Below are positions 27,090 to 36,804 of a stretch of DNA of 64,000 nucleotides, in pieces. The notes beneath the pieces were generated by a model, which was given only the letters and a program-made list of their open reading frames with translations, ran no database searches and was not told the origin of the DNA. Location: assembly GCF_003333265.1 (NCBI RefSeq), contig NZ_QOLB01000117.1, positions 61,330 through 125,329 on the forward strand, in the 5' to 3' direction. Made by a program: the position numbers and the translations under genes. Source of the DNA: Candidatus Halocynthiibacter alkanivorans. GTDB lineage: Bacteria; Pseudomonadota; Alphaproteobacteria; Rhodobacterales; Rhodobacteraceae. Every line of letters starts with the position of its first letter. Position 1 is the stretch's first letter.

Positions 27090-28412
27090 ATGAACGCACA
27101 TACTGCGCCCAACGATCTGTCGGCATTCTGGATGCCATTCACTGCCAACCGCCAGTTCAAGGCCAACCCGCGTATGTTCGTGGCGGCGGACGGCATGTAT
27201 TATAAAACCTCAGACGGGCGCGATGTGCTGGACGGCACCGCCGGGCTGTGGTGCTGCAATGCCGGCCACAATTCGCCGCGCATTGTAGAAGCGATCCAGA
27301 AACAGGCGGCTGAGCTCGATTACGCGCCCGCCTTCCAGATGGGCCATCCCAAAGCGTTCGAACTGGCCAACCGTCTGGTGGATATGGCGCCGGAACCGAT
27401 GGAACATGTGTTCTACACCAACTCCGGTTCTGAAGCGGTCGAAACCGCGCTGAAAATCGCGCTGGCCTATCACCGGGCCCGGGGCGACGGGCAGCGCACC
27501 CGGCTGATTGGTCGCGAACGCGGTTATCACGGGGTGAACTTTGGCGGCATTTCGGTCGGCGGCATTGTCACCAACCGCAAGAACTTCGGCACCCTGCTGG
27601 CCGGGGTCGATCACCTGCCCCACACCCACTTGCCCGATCAGAACGCCTTTACCCGCGGTCAGCCCGAACATGGGGCGTATCTGGCCGAAGATCTGGAACG
27701 GCTGGTGGCGCTGCATGGCGGCGATACCATTGCGGCGGTGATTGTCGAGCCGATGGCCGGCTCCACCGGCGTGCTGATGCCGCCCAAAGGTTATCTGGAA
27801 CGTCTGCGCGAAATTTGCACCAAACACGGTATTCTGCTGATCTTTGATGAGGTCATCACCGGCTTTGGCCGTCTGGGCTCCAGCTTTGCTGCCGCGCATT
27901 TCAACGTGATGCCAGACATGATCACCACCGCCAAAGGCCTGACCAACGGTGTCATTCCGATGGGGGCTGTGCTGGCCACCGCCGCGATCCATGACGCGTT
28001 CATGCAGGGCCCGGAAAACATGATCGAGCTGTTCCACGGTTATACCTATTCCGGCAACCCGATTGCGGCCGCTGCCGGTCTGGCGACGCTGGAGACCTAT
28101 CAACAGGACGGGTTGTTTGAAAACGCCGCCGGTCTGGCATCCTATTGGGAAGACGCGCTGCATTCGCTGCGCGACATGCCCAATGTGATCGACATCCGCA
28201 ACATGGGGCTGATTGGCGCGATTGAGCTGTCTCCCATCGAGGGCGCGCCGACCAAACGTGCCTTCCAGGCCTTCCTGGAGTGTTATGAAAAAGGTCTGCT
28301 GATCCGCACCACCGGCGATACCATCGCGCTGTCGCCACCGCTGATCATCAACAAAGACGACATCGACAAACTGTTTGGTATTCTTGGTGATGTGCTGAAA
28401 ACCCTGGCCTGA
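27090..28412 (+). CDS. omega-amino acid:pyruvate aminotransferase (class III)
   Basis: 440 residues. The start FWMPFTANRQFKANPRM is characteristic of beta-alanine/omega-amino acid:pyruvate transaminases. The PLP Lys is in TTAKGLTNGVIPMGAV, the PLP-phosphate region is NSGSEAVETALKIA, and the Asp pairing the pyridine N is in LIFDEVITGFGR. It moves the amino group of an omega-amino acid (beta-alanine, taurine-like or amines) to pyruvate, forming alanine. Divergent from a GlxA-type regulator. Confidence 0.93.
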   Translation: MNAHTAPNDLSAFWMPFTANRQFKANPRMFVAADGMYYKTSDGRDVLDGTAGLWCCNAGHNSPRIVEAIQKQAAELDYAPAFQMGHPKAFELANRLVDMAPEPMEHVFYTNSGSEAVETALKIALAYHRARGDGQRTRLIGRERGYHGVNFGGISVGGIVTNRKNFGTLLAGVDHLPHTHLPDQNAFTRGQPEHGAYLAEDLERLVALHGGDTIAAVIVEPMAGSTGVLMPPKGYLERLREICTKHGILLIFDEVITGFGRLGSSFAAAHFNVMPDMITTAKGLTNGVIPMGAVLATAAIHDAFMQGPENMIELFHGYTYSGNPIAAAAGLATLETYQQDGLFENAAGLASYWEDALHSLRDMPNVIDIRNMGLIGAIELSPIEGAPTKRAFQAFLECYEKGLLIRTTGDTIALSPPLIINKDDIDKLFGILGDVLKTLA

Positions 28413-28434
28413 TCCTGCGGCCAGACTTTACGAT

Positions 28435-28465
28435 CCGCGCCGGCCCCCACACCGGGCCGGCGCGG
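28435..28465 (+). terminator. hairpin after the aminotransferase gene
   Basis: CCGCGCCGGCCC (28435-28446) pairs with GGGCCGGCGCGG (28454-28465), a perfect 12-bp stem with a 7-nt loop. No T-tract. Confidence 0.6.
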
Positions 28466-28858
28466 CTGTGACAGGGCGCCTCCCACAAGCTCCACTGCGG
28501 CGGGTTTTGAGACCCGTTTATCACCTCCGTTGTTCACCATCGCGCTGTCCGGATCGCGCCTGAGACCCGGCAATCCACCGTTTCGACATTGTCTTTTTCC
28601 AACATTCTGGCGCGCCCGCCCGTGGCGCAGAAAATCAGCTGTACGCGGCACTCCTCTTGGTGTGTTCAGGAATTTTAACATTAAAAGAAAAGCATTGAAG
28701 GCGTTGGTGTAGCGGAAAATCCCCGCTGTCTCCTGCAGAAAAACCACAGCGACACAGCCGCGGACTTACCATAACCCCACAATATACCGGACAACGTCAT
28801 ATATCCCGCAAAGCAGCGCAGGTTCGCCCGGGGCCGGCCAGCGATGTCAGGAGTGAAT
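28466..28858. other. gene-free spacer upstream of tRNA-Arg
   Basis: About 390 bp with no supported gene. An AT-richer stretch near 28665-28700 stands out but carries no recognisable signal. Confidence 0.4.
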
Positions 28859-28935
<77 letters not shown>

Positions 28936-29086
28936 GCTTGGCCCCGGTTCTGCGCCATAGCAGCGCGGGGATCAAGGGCGAAATAAATCTTGCGGCTGAA
29001 ACCGCCCGGGGGCCGGTTGGCGCAACGGGCGCATTCAGAAAACGGAAGGCAGCACTGACATAGCGCTGCAACCAGAGGCCTGCGGA

Positions 29087-29398
29087 TCAGTGGGTCCAGG
29101 GCACCCGACGGTTGGTGGCGAAGTTTTCACCATAGCCGCCTGCGCGGACAATGGGCTTGCGGCTGTTGGGCTCACTCACCGTGACCTCAATGCCATGGGC
29201 CTCGGCGTAGGCCAGTGCGGCTTCTTTGCTGTCAAAGCTCAGGCGCACCTGGGACTGGGTGTCGCCGGACGCGGTCCAGCCCATCAGCGGGTCAATGTCA
29301 CGCGACGAAGCCTGGCCATAATCCAGAATCCATGTTTTGGTCTTGGCCACACCGGACTGCATCGCATTGCGAGAGGGCTGATAGATACGGGCGCGCAT
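29087..29398 (-). CDS. ETC complex I subunit, NDUFS4-like
   Basis: 103 residues from the ATG at 29398, with CAGGAG upstream; the frame is open 23 codons further but those lack a ribosome site. The start ARIYQPSRNAMQSGVAKTKTWILDY, then WTASGDTQSQVRLSFDSKEAALAYAEAHG, and the end FATNRRVPWTH match the alphaproteobacterial homologue of mitochondrial NDUFS4 (18-kDa accessory subunit). It is expected on the peripheral arm of NADH dehydrogenase. Confidence 0.93.
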   Translation of the reverse strand: MRARIYQPSRNAMQSGVAKTKTWILDYGQASSRDIDPLMGWTASGDTQSQVRLSFDSKEAALAYAEAHGIEVTVSEPNSRKPIVRAGGYGENFATNRRVPWTH

Positions 29399-29599
29399 CG
29401 GCTGTCTCCTGTTATCACTATGCGGTTTATCTGAAATCGGCGCGCGTTGCGCAAGTGGCAAAGACACCGTGACATGCGGTTGTGCCGGCTAAGTGGGCAG
29501 AAATCGCGGAAATATCGCGCCAGCGGGCACCTGCCAGCACGTATTGCGTTCAATGCCGCCCGAACCGACGGCTGCAGCAACGCAGCGCCCACGCGCATC

Positions 29600-29923
29600 T
29601 CAGCTCCCGAAGGCCTGTTTCAGGTAGTATGGCAGCTGTTTGGAGTGGAAATCTGCGATCTCGCGCAGCTTAATGTGGCGGCGGTATTTGCCCTTGCCCT
29701 CGAGCACGCCCGCGGGGTCGTCAAAACCTGCACCATGGGAAAACTCCACCGACATATGCGCGGAATAGATGAAATAGCCGCCGACCTGAGTGCTGGCATC
29801 GCCAGCGACGGCTTCAAATAACACACCACCATATTTATCCACCCGCGCCGCATCCGGATACAGGTCGCAAACCAGCTCTTCAATCAGCAGCGTCAACGCC
29901 TGAGCGGTTGAAATTTCCATCAT
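29600..29923 (-). CDS. DUF1801-like (YdhG-type) protein
   Basis: 107 residues. KYGGVLFE, then [23 protein letters not shown] and the basic [16 protein letters not shown] pattern fit the DUF1801 family, whose fold is known but whose function is not. Soluble. A second Met at residue 2 leaves the start uncertain by one codon. It is divergent from uvrB. Confidence 0.8.
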   Translation of the reverse strand: MMEISTAQALTLLIEELVCDLYPDAARVDKYGGVLFEAVAGDASTQVGGYFIYSAHMSVEFSHGAGFDDPAGVLEGKGKYRRHIKLREIADFHSKQLPYYLKQAFGS

Positions 29924-29966
29924 TTATCCTATCTCTGACGGCCACGGCAGATGGGCCCTTGCATTA

Positions 29967-29981
29967 GAACAAAAAGGGGAC
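29967..29981 (+). promoter_or_regulatory. degenerate LexA-box-like site upstream of uvrB
   Basis: GAAC-AAAAAGG-GGAC matches the alphaproteobacterial SOS box GAAC-N7-GAAC except for one base in the second half-site. It lies 28 bp before the uvrB start, where LexA control is expected. One mismatch makes the call weak. Confidence 0.35.
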
Positions 29982-30008
29982 ACATCATACAGCAGAATCG
30001 GAGATCTA

Positions 30009-32186
30009 ATGGACCAGCCCTTCCTCAGCGCCCCTGCCCCGGACGTCGCCACCCGTGTCAAACTCGAGGGCGGCAAGCGGTTCGTGATGCACACCGAATT
30101 TACCGCCGCCGGCGATCAGCCGCGCGCGATCAAGGAACTGACGGCGGGGATTGAAGCCGGCGAGCGCGACCAGGTTCTGCTGGGCGCCACCGGCACCGGC
30201 AAGACCTTCACCATGGCCAAGCTGATTGAACAGACCCAGCGCCCAGCGATCATTCTGGCGCCCAACAAGACCCTGGCGGCGCAGCTTTTTGGCGAATTCA
30301 AAAGCTTTTTCCCGGAGAACGCCGTCGAATATTTCGTTTCTTTCTATGACTACTATCAGCCCGAAGCCTATGTGGCGCGTTCCGATACATTCATCGAGAA
30401 AGAAAGCCAGATCAACGAGCAGATCGACCGGATGCGCCATTCGGCCACCCGCTCACTGCTGGAGCGCGACGATGTGATCATCATCGCCTCGGTGTCCTGT
30501 ATCTATGGCATCGGCTCAGTGGAAACATATGGCGCGATGACCCAGGATCTGAAGGTGGGCGGCGATTATAACCAACGCCAGATCATCGCCGACCTGGTGG
30601 CGCAGCAATACAAGCGCAATGACGCGGCCTTCCAGCGTGGCACCTTCCGGGTGCGCGGCGATGTGGTCGAGCTCTGGCCCGCCCACCTGGAGGACCGGGC
30701 CTGGCGCATGTCGTTCTTTGGTGATGAACTGGAGGCGATCACTGAGATCGACCCACTTACGGGCGAAAAAACCGATACGTTTGAACAGATCCGGGTCTAC
30801 GCCAACTCGCACTATGTGACGCCAAAACCCACCCTGCAGCAGGCGATTATTTCGATCCGCCAGGAGCTGCGCCTGCGGCTGGAGCAGCTGAACGGTGAGG
30901 GCAAACTGCTGGAGGCGCAGCGGCTGGAGCAGCGCTGTAATTTTGACCTGGAAATGATGGACGCCCAGGGGTTCTGCAACGGTATTGAAAACTATTCGCG
31001 TTACCTGACCGGGCGCTTGCCGGGCGAGCCGCCCCCCACATTGTTTGAATTTATCCCCGATAATGCCATCGTATTTGCTGATGAAAGCCACGTCTCCGTC
31101 CCGCAGATCGGCGGCATGTACCGGGGCGATTACCGGCGCAAATCCACGCTGGCCGAGCACGGCTTCCGGCTGCCGTCCTGCATGGACAACCGGCCACTGA
31201 AGTTTGAAGAATGGGATGCTATGCGGTCGCAGTCGGTGTTTGTCTCGGCGACCCCTTCGGCCTGGGAGCTGGAACAGGCTGGCGGTGTGTTTACTGAGCA
31301 GGTGATCCGCCCCACGGGTCTGCTGGATCCGATGATCGAAATCCGCCCGGTGGACAGCCAGGTCGACGATGTGATGGATGAAATCCGCAAGGTCACTGCC
31401 CTGGGTTTCCGCACGCTTGTCACCACCCTGACCAAACGCATGGCCGAAGATCTGACCGAGTACCTGCACGAGCAGGGCATCAAAGTGCGCTATATGCACA
31501 GCGACATCGACACGCTGGAACGCATTGAAATCCTGCGCGACCTGCGGCTGGGCGCCTTTGACGTGCTGATCGGCATCAACCTGCTGCGCGAAGGCTTGGA
31601 TATCCCGGAATGTGGCCTGGTCGCCATTCTGGATGCGGATAAAGAGGGTTTTCTGCGCTCCGAAACCTCACTGATCCAGACCATCGGCCGCGCCGCGCGC
31701 AATGCCGAGGGCAAGGTGATCATGTATGCCGACCGTATCACCGGCTCGATGGAACGCGCCATCGGCGAAACCGACCGGCGACGGGAAAAACAACACGCCT
31801 ACAATCTGGAACATGGCATCACCCCGGCAACGGTGAAAAAGAACGTCGAAGACGTGATGGGCGGCTTCTACAAAGGCGATGTGGATATGGCGCGGGTCAC
31901 CGCCACCATCGAGAAACCGCTGCACGGCGCCAACCTGGCCGCGCATCTCGAGGGGCTGCGGCTGGACATGTTCAAAGCGGCGGAGAACCTGGAATTTGAA
32001 GAGGCCGCGCGTCTGCGTGACGAAGTCAAACGGCTGGAGGCGGTGGATCTGGCGATTTCAGATGACCCGATGGCGCGGCAATACGCGGTGGAAGCAGTGG
32101 TCAAATCGGCGGTGAAACGCGGGCGCTCCACCGCAGGCAAAGGCGGCACGCGGGCGCGCAGGGGGCAGTCAGAGAAGAAGTTTTAG
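30009..32186 (+). CDS. uvrB: excinuclease ABC subunit B (UvrB)
   Basis: 725 residues, longer than the usual 670 because of a basic tail (about residues 690-725, repeated Lys/Arg). Walker A is [10 protein letters not shown], the helicase DExH-type motif is ADESHVS, the damage-wedging beta-hairpin lies in [22 protein letters not shown], and the UVR domain that binds UvrC is [15 protein letters not shown]. It verifies DNA damage in nucleotide excision repair. RBS GGAG lies five bases before the ATG. The preceding SOS-like site suggests damage induction. Confidence 0.97.
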   Translation: MDQPFLSAPAPDVATRVKLEGGKRFVMHTEFTAAGDQPRAIKELTAGIEAGERDQVLLGATGTGKTFTMAKLIEQTQRPAIILAPNKTLAAQLFGEFKSFFPENAVEYFVSFYDYYQPEAYVARSDTFIEKESQINEQIDRMRHSATRSLLERDDVIIIASVSCIYGIGSVETYGAMTQDLKVGGDYNQRQIIADLVAQQYKRNDAAFQRGTFRVRGDVVELWPAHLEDRAWRMSFFGDELEAITEIDPLTGEKTDTFEQIRVYANSHYVTPKPTLQQAIISIRQELRLRLEQLNGEGKLLEAQRLEQRCNFDLEMMDAQGFCNGIENYSRYLTGRLPGEPPPTLFEFIPDNAIVFADESHVSVPQIGGMYRGDYRRKSTLAEHGFRLPSCMDNRPLKFEEWDAMRSQSVFVSATPSAWELEQAGGVFTEQVIRPTGLLDPMIEIRPVDSQVDDVMDEIRKVTALGFRTLVTTLTKRMAEDLTEYLHEQGIKVRYMHSDIDTLERIEILRDLRLGAFDVLIGINLLREGLDIPECGLVAILDADKEGFLRSETSLIQTIGRAARNAEGKVIMYADRITGSMERAIGETDRRREKQHAYNLEHGITPATVKKNVEDVMGGFYKGDVDMARVTATIEKPLHGANLAAHLEGLRLDMFKAAENLEFEEAARLRDEVKRLEAVDLAISDDPMARQYAVEAVVKSAVKRGRSTAGKGGTRARRGQSEKKF

Positions 32187-32376
32187 GGACTGTCTGCCGG
32201 CCTCAGGAGGAAGCGGATGCGCCCTCCACAGTGTCGTTTGTGGGGGAGGTCGGGCGTGGCCCGTGCAAGTGCGCGGGCCAGTAAGAAGTATATCTGCGCC
32301 TGCCCCAGGGTGGGCGCAAAGCGCACGGGCGACAAGAAGGCTGTCCGCGGCCCGCCCGTTCCGCCAGGCCCCGGCC

Positions 32377-32694
32377 TCAGTACACCCCGGCGACCTCATA
32401 CATCACCGGCTCAAAGCTTTTGCACAGCGTGTTGATATGGCGGTTGCGGTCCCGCATCTCGTCGCTGCGCAACATGGCAAGAAAGTCTTCGCGCTTCTCC
32501 CATTGGCTGTAATTGGCGATCCGGGTCTGGGCGTCGTTGATATGCAGCCCGGCGGCGATAAAACCCGCCTGTTTTGAGACAAACATCTCATAGGCGTCCT
32601 GCAGCGCGTCCATCAGATCCTGGGCGGTGCCGGGGCTGGTTTCAAAGGTGGTTATGACAGTCTGGCACTCTGCGTTCTGGGTAATTTTCAACAT
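32377..32694 (-). CDS. ABM-domain putative monooxygenase
   Basis: 105 residues from the ATG at 32694, with GGAGGAG upstream. Layout fits the antibiotic-biosynthesis-monooxygenase ferredoxin-like fold: a strand VITTFETSPGTAQDLMDALQDAYE, helix, then HINDAQTRIANYSQWEKREDFLAMLRSDE. The QWxxxxxxxA.. pattern is typical. Such proteins are cofactor-free oxygenases or heme-degrading enzymes, but many have no known substrate. Confidence 0.8.
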   Translation of the reverse strand: MLKITQNAECQTVITTFETSPGTAQDLMDALQDAYEMFVSKQAGFIAAGLHINDAQTRIANYSQWEKREDFLAMLRSDEMRDRNRHINTLCKSFEPVMYEVAGVY

Positions 32695-32869
32695 GGGCTC
32701 CTCCGGATTTCGGCTGGCTATATGCCCAGCCTAACACGGAAATCAGCGCCCGGTGAAACGCTTGCGCCATTTTTCCCACCCCTGGCCGGCATGCGCCCGG
32801 GCGAGCTGGTCGCTCGGCGCGCCCAAGCAATGGTCTGAACCGGCGCGCCGCCCGTTACACACCTGCGCT

Positions 32870-33616
32870 TCAGGTCAGCTGGTCGTCGCCCCCGCCTGCG
32901 GCCGCAACCAGCGCGTCAAACAACGCCTGTTGCTGCGGATCACCCGCGGCGGTGACTTCAGGGTGCCATTGCACGCCGATGCAAAACGGGTGCTCTGTAT
33001 GCTCAATGGCTTCAACAATCCCGTCGGGTGCCAGGGCCGCGACGCGCAGCCCTGCCCCGATGTCGCGCAGTCCCTGATGGTGACCAGATGTCGGGCTGAT
33101 CTGACGGCTGCCCATAATCCCGGCAATGCGGCTTTCCTGGCAGACGTCCACTGCTTGCAGCACCCAGAGGCCGCGGGCGTCCTGATGGATAAACGCATCG
33201 CGCACATCCGGGATATGTTCATACAGCGTGCCGCCCGCCGAGACGTTCAGCACCTGCATGCCACGACAGATCCACAGCGACGGCAGTTCCGGCCGCGCCA
33301 GCACCTGGGGCAGCAGCACGAATTCAGCTCTTTCACGTTCCAGGTCCAGCGGCCAGAGCGCCGGGTGATCCCCATCACCGCCATAGCGCGCCGGGTCCAC
33401 ATCCGCACCGCCAGTGACAATCAGCCCCGACAGCATATCCAGCACCGGACCCCAGTCCTGGTCCTCGCCACCCGGCGGCAGCAACACCGGAATACCACCG
33501 GCGCGGCGCACCGCATCGACATATTGCGCCGGGGTGGTGAAATATTCGTCGTAGTGATCGCAGCGCAGCGTTTTTTCAACGCGGCCATGTGTGGTGATGC
33601 CAATGATCGCGGCCAT
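32870..33616 (-). CDS. gamma-glutamyl-gamma-aminobutyrate hydrolase-like class I glutamine amidotransferase (PuuD-type)
   Basis: 248 residues from the ATG at 33616 (MAAIIGITTHGRV), with GGAAGGG upstream; the frame is open further but not conserved in appearance. The GATase nucleophile Cys is in LWICRGMQVLN, the catalytic His and Glu are in GVQWHPE, and TGGADVDPARYGG is the peptidase C26 signature. It would hydrolyse gamma-glutamyl bonds of gamma-glutamyl-GABA or a related compound. No putrescine genes are adjacent. Confidence 0.9.
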   Translation of the reverse strand: MAAIIGITTHGRVEKTLRCDHYDEYFTTPAQYVDAVRRAGGIPVLLPPGGEDQDWGPVLDMLSGLIVTGGADVDPARYGGDGDHPALWPLDLERERAEFVLLPQVLARPELPSLWICRGMQVLNVSAGGTLYEHIPDVRDAFIHQDARGLWVLQAVDVCQESRIAGIMGSRQISPTSGHHQGLRDIGAGLRVAALAPDGIVEAIEHTEHPFCIGVQWHPEVTAAGDPQQQALFDALVAAAGGGDDQLT

Positions 33617-34042
33617 GGGGTCGCCCTTCCCTGTTGCTGAGCCGGATCTAAACGTGCCACCCCTCCGCTGACAAGCGCAATTTTGTAGCCGGGGCAAACA
33701 CTCTACGGAGACCAGCGAGCCACCCGGTTCCCTGCGGCGAATCACTCCGGCCGGGTGTGCATGGACGCCGGCCAGAGAGGTGATTTTTGCCGCCCGCCAG
33801 GCCCGGACAGCGCCCGCAGCGGCAAAAAACACCGTATCGCCAGCTGTGGCACAGGATTCACCGTGGGATCAGGCGTCGGAATGAACAGTGAAAAAAGGCC
33901 GTAAAATCAATGCAAAATTGGAAAACCATTTAAATTATACAAAGAAACACAGCCGCGATCTGAACCGGCCTTCCGCCCCGTCAAACAATTGGTAACCCCT
34001 GGCTCTGAGACTGACAGCGGGAATGAAAACGGGAAGCAAACA
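33617..34042. other. gene-free region with AT-rich promoter-like stretch
   Basis: No gene. Bases about 33885-33960 are strikingly AT-rich for this window (runs of A, AAATTATAC), about 85-155 bp upstream of the first PilJ-domain gene, so they probably contain its promoter. Exact hexamers cannot be fixed. Confidence 0.45.
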
Positions 34043-34915
34043 ATGAAATTACATTCAATATGCATGCGTGCCGGGCTGAGCGCACTGGTTTCCGGCGTGA
34101 TCTTTGCCGGCTCATTACAGGCACAGGAAGCTCAGTCGCGATATGCGAAGGCCGCCTTTACCGGAATGCAAAACGCCTTGAGCCAGCGCATGTCCCGCGC
34201 CATGTGTTTTGTCTCGATTGAAAGCTACACTCAGGAACATCTTGAGATGCTGAAACAGGCGAAATTGGAATTCAGTGAAAACCTGGACACTCTGAGCGTC
34301 GGCGATCCCAGCCTTGGCATTCTGGCCGCCACCGATCTGGATGAACTGGATGCGCTGGACGAAATGTTCGGCTCCTGGGACACGCTGATCCCCATTATCG
34401 ACCGGGTGCTCATTGAAGGCTATGCGACCACAAGCGATATCGCAGAAATGGCGCTGCTCGGCCGGTCTCTGGCCCGGGCCTCCGATGCGATGGCCAATTC
34501 GCCGGCGCTGGCAGAGGGGCTTGCAGAGGACGCGAAGGGGGTGCTGAAACTGATCGCGGTTGCCACCAATCAGGCCATGTTGTTGCAGCGCTCCGCCAAA
34601 GAAGCCTGTCTGATTCAGGCTGGCATTGATGTCACCACCAACCAGACCGGGCTGAAAGAAACCGCCAAGGCCTTCCAGACCGGTGCCAATCTGCTGGTCT
34701 ATGGCAAAAAGTCCCAGGGTGTGCCGCTGTTGCGCGACCCTGATATCGCCTCCCTGTCGCGCGAAGTATCGCAGGACTGGGTGCGGATGGGCATTTATTT
34801 TGCCAAGGCGCAGCGCGGCACCCAGGACCTGGAAACGATGGCCTCCATCTCCGAGGACACCGAACCGGTGCTGAAGGATCTGCGGGCGCTGATCGCCATG
34901 TACCGCGCCCGGTAA
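34043..34915 (+). CDS. secreted PilJ-domain (type IV pili methyl-accepting chemotaxis transducer N-terminal-like) protein 1
   Basis: 290 residues from the ATG at 34043. A signal peptide (about 27 residues, ending GSLQAQE) directs export; there is no other membrane segment. The mature part has two related helical units: MQNALSQRMSRAMCFVSIES (near residue 40) and ATNQAMLLQRSAKEACLIQAGID (near 170), resembling the PilJ sensor domain (Q-R-M-x-K). Each unit holds one Cys. No HAMP, kinase or MCP module follows, unlike NarX/PilJ. Probably a periplasmic ligand-binding or accessory sensor protein. A paralogue is immediately downstream; a terminator separates them. Confidence 0.8.
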   Translation: MKLHSICMRAGLSALVSGVIFAGSLQAQEAQSRYAKAAFTGMQNALSQRMSRAMCFVSIESYTQEHLEMLKQAKLEFSENLDTLSVGDPSLGILAATDLDELDALDEMFGSWDTLIPIIDRVLIEGYATTSDIAEMALLGRSLARASDAMANSPALAEGLAEDAKGVLKLIAVATNQAMLLQRSAKEACLIQAGIDVTTNQTGLKETAKAFQTGANLLVYGKKSQGVPLLRDPDIASLSREVSQDWVRMGIYFAKAQRGTQDLETMASISEDTEPVLKDLRALIAMYRAR

Positions 34916-34937
34916 GCCCGGTCACACATTATCCCGG

Positions 34938-34965
34938 CCGGTGCAGAGTCTGCGCCGGTTTTTTT
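34938..34965 (+). terminator. Rho-independent terminator after PilJ-domain gene 1
   Basis: CCGGTGCA (34938-34945) pairs with TGCGCCGG (34951-34958, one G-T pair), loop GAGTC, followed by seven T. Confidence 0.9.
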
Positions 34966-35156
34966 ATGCCCGCGCCCGGCTGATCCGCGTTTTCAGGCCC
35001 TGCGCCCCTGCCCTCAGAACCGGGCTACCCGTGCAAACGGGAATATACACGCAATATGTGTTAAGATAAGCAGCCCCACTTTGCCCATGCTGCGCGCGGT
35101 CAGACGGATACACGCCGGTCATGAGACGAATTTCAACTCAGACAGGGAACGGCAGA

Positions 35157-35984
35157 ATGAAACATCACCTGATACTCGCCCTGTGCGGCCTGCTGGCCCT
35201 GCCAGGCGCCGCCACCGCAAATGAAGACGCAAACACCCGGCTGGCCCGCGCCGAGCTCGCCGGCAGACAAAACGCGCTGTCCCACCGCCTGACCCGGGCG
35301 ATCTGTTTTATGGCCATCGACAGTTTTGCAGAGCAGCATCAGAACATGCTGGTCCGCGCCCGGGCCGAATTTGACAGCACACTTGCGCAGCTGCAGCGCA
35401 TCAGCCCGGATCAGAAACCTGCCACAGAACGCATCGCCGCGGTCTGGCAAGACATGCAGCCACTTGTGCTCCGGATCAGCGCCGCCGGCAACGCCAGCAA
35501 CGGCGATGTGAATGAGGCCACCGCCACCGCCGCGCGCCTCACGGCGGCCACCAACGCCTTTTTCACCAGCAGCACCCATGGCAATGACCTGCCGCCGACA
35601 CTGCAGGAACATCTGAACCTGGTGGCGCTGGTGCTGACCCAGTCGGCCCGGCTGGAACAGGCGGCAACGCAATCCTGCCTGATCCGCGCAGATATTGAGC
35701 GCAGCGCCAACCAGGACGCGCTGCGCCGCACCACAGAAGCGTTTCAGCGCGATTCAACCGTGCTGGTCTTTGGCCAGGAATCCAGCGGCATCCCGCATCC
35801 GCAGACATGGGAAATCTATGCCAGGATCCGCTTTGTCACCCAGGACTGGATCCGGGTGGGCATACATTATGCCATCGCCATGCGCCGCTCCCCCTCTGCG
35901 CAAAAAATGAATGAGATTGCAGAAGACATTGATCCGATGCAGCGCCGGCTGGGCGAATTGATTGAAATGTACCACCAGCTCTGA
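35157..35984 (+). CDS. secreted PilJ-domain protein 2 (paralogue of the preceding gene)
   Basis: 275 residues from the ATG at 35157, with AGGGAACGG before it. Signal peptide LILALCGLLALPGAATANE. The same two-unit plan as the upstream gene: ELAGRQNALSHRLTRAICFMAIDSF and LTQSARLEQAATQSCLIRADIE, each with one Cys, then the shared end FVTQDWIRVGIHYAIA. The sequences have diverged well, so the duplication is not recent. A terminator and 240 bp separate the two genes, so each likely has its own promoter. The stop codon is followed at once by a heptanucleotide array. Confidence 0.8.
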   Translation: MKHHLILALCGLLALPGAATANEDANTRLARAELAGRQNALSHRLTRAICFMAIDSFAEQHQNMLVRARAEFDSTLAQLQRISPDQKPATERIAAVWQDMQPLVLRISAAGNASNGDVNEATATAARLTAATNAFFTSSTHGNDLPPTLQEHLNLVALVLTQSARLEQAATQSCLIRADIERSANQDALRRTTEAFQRDSTVLVFGQESSGIPHPQTWEIYARIRFVTQDWIRVGIHYAIAMRRSPSAQKMNEIAEDIDPMQRRLGELIEMYHQL

Positions 35985-35988
35985 GCCG

Positions 35989-36107
35989 GCGCAGGGCGCA
36001 GGGCGCAGGGCGCAGGGCGCAGGGCGCAGGGCGCAGGGCGCAGGGCGCAGGGCGCAGGGCGCAGGGCGCAGGGCGCAGGGCGCAGGGCGCAGGGCGCAGG
36101 GCGCAGG
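35989..36107 (+). repeat. 17 perfect tandem copies of heptamer GCGCAGG
   Basis: 119 bp composed of exactly 17 units of 7 bp with no interruption, beginning four bases after the stop codon of the second PilJ-domain gene and ending 46 bp before the start of the next gene. A length-variable microsatellite by strand slippage is expected. It is intergenic on the + strand; on the - strand it would read as an open repetitive peptide in all frames, which I treat as spurious. Confidence 0.98.
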
Positions 36108-36153
36108 GAAATTATCGCATTTGTACCAGCGTACAAGCTGATATGCTGTGAAT

Positions 36154-36642
36154 ATGGACAAACAAAACACGATTCTGCCAACCGATGACAACGCCCGCGC
36201 CGTGGCGCAAAAGCTGATCCGCGAGGCACGTTCCGCCGCGCTCGCCGTGGTGGACGGCAGCGGTGCGCCCCATGTGTCGCGCATTGGATTTGCCGCCACC
36301 GAGGCGGGCATGCTGTCGCTGATGTCTTCACTGGCCTTTCACAGCGGCGCGCTGCGCCAGCAGCCGCGCTGTTCTCTTTTGCTGGGGGAGCCAGCGCAAA
36401 AGGGCGATCCGCTCGCCTTTGCGCGGCTGATGCTCACGGCGCGGGCAAGTTTCATCCCGCGCGATGATCCCGCCCATGCCCGCCTGCGCGACCTCTATCT
36501 GGCACAGCACCCGAAATCGCGCCTTTATGTGGACTTTGACGATTTCAGCTTTGTGCGTTTTGACCTGCTCAAAGCCGCCCTGAATGGCGGCTTTGGCAAA
36601 GCGTTTGAGCTAACACGCAATGATCTGTTGTCCAGCGCCTGA
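36154..36642 (+). CDS. short pyridoxamine 5'-phosphate oxidase-like (split-barrel) protein
   Basis: 162 residues from the ATG at 36154 (a GTG at 36148 is in frame). ARSAALAVVDGSGAPHVSRIGFA is the flavin-binding split-barrel start; SLMSSLAFHSGALRQQPRCSLLLGEPAQKGDPLAFARLML resembles the HugZ/heme-utilisation branch. The C-terminal heme-binding DUF2470 domain of full-length HugZ is absent. RBS weak. It starts 46 bp after the heptamer array, whose length could alter promoter spacing. Confidence 0.8.
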   Translation: MDKQNTILPTDDNARAVAQKLIREARSAALAVVDGSGAPHVSRIGFAATEAGMLSLMSSLAFHSGALRQQPRCSLLLGEPAQKGDPLAFARLMLTARASFIPRDDPAHARLRDLYLAQHPKSRLYVDFDDFSFVRFDLLKAALNGGFGKAFELTRNDLLSSA

Positions 36643-36804
36643 ACCGCCGGTTCTATGCGCCGAAGCCCGGAAGCAGGACCAGGGCCGGCACCAGGACCAT
36701 CGCGGCGGCCAGGTCCACTCCTCTGGTCAGCAAGTCCATACGCTGGATTATTGCACCGGCCAAAGCGCCCCCCTGCGTCAGGTCAATGCAGCGGGCAGGC
36801 CCGC

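Noticed and set aside
35985..36110. CRISPR array
   Set aside because: The heptamer repeats are contiguous with no spacers, so it is a microsatellite.
35754..36331. Long - strand open frames through the heptamer array encoding repeated APCALRP peptides
   Set aside because: They overlap antisense to two supported genes, have no ribosome site, and exist in several frames only because a 7-bp repeat without stops is open in all frames.
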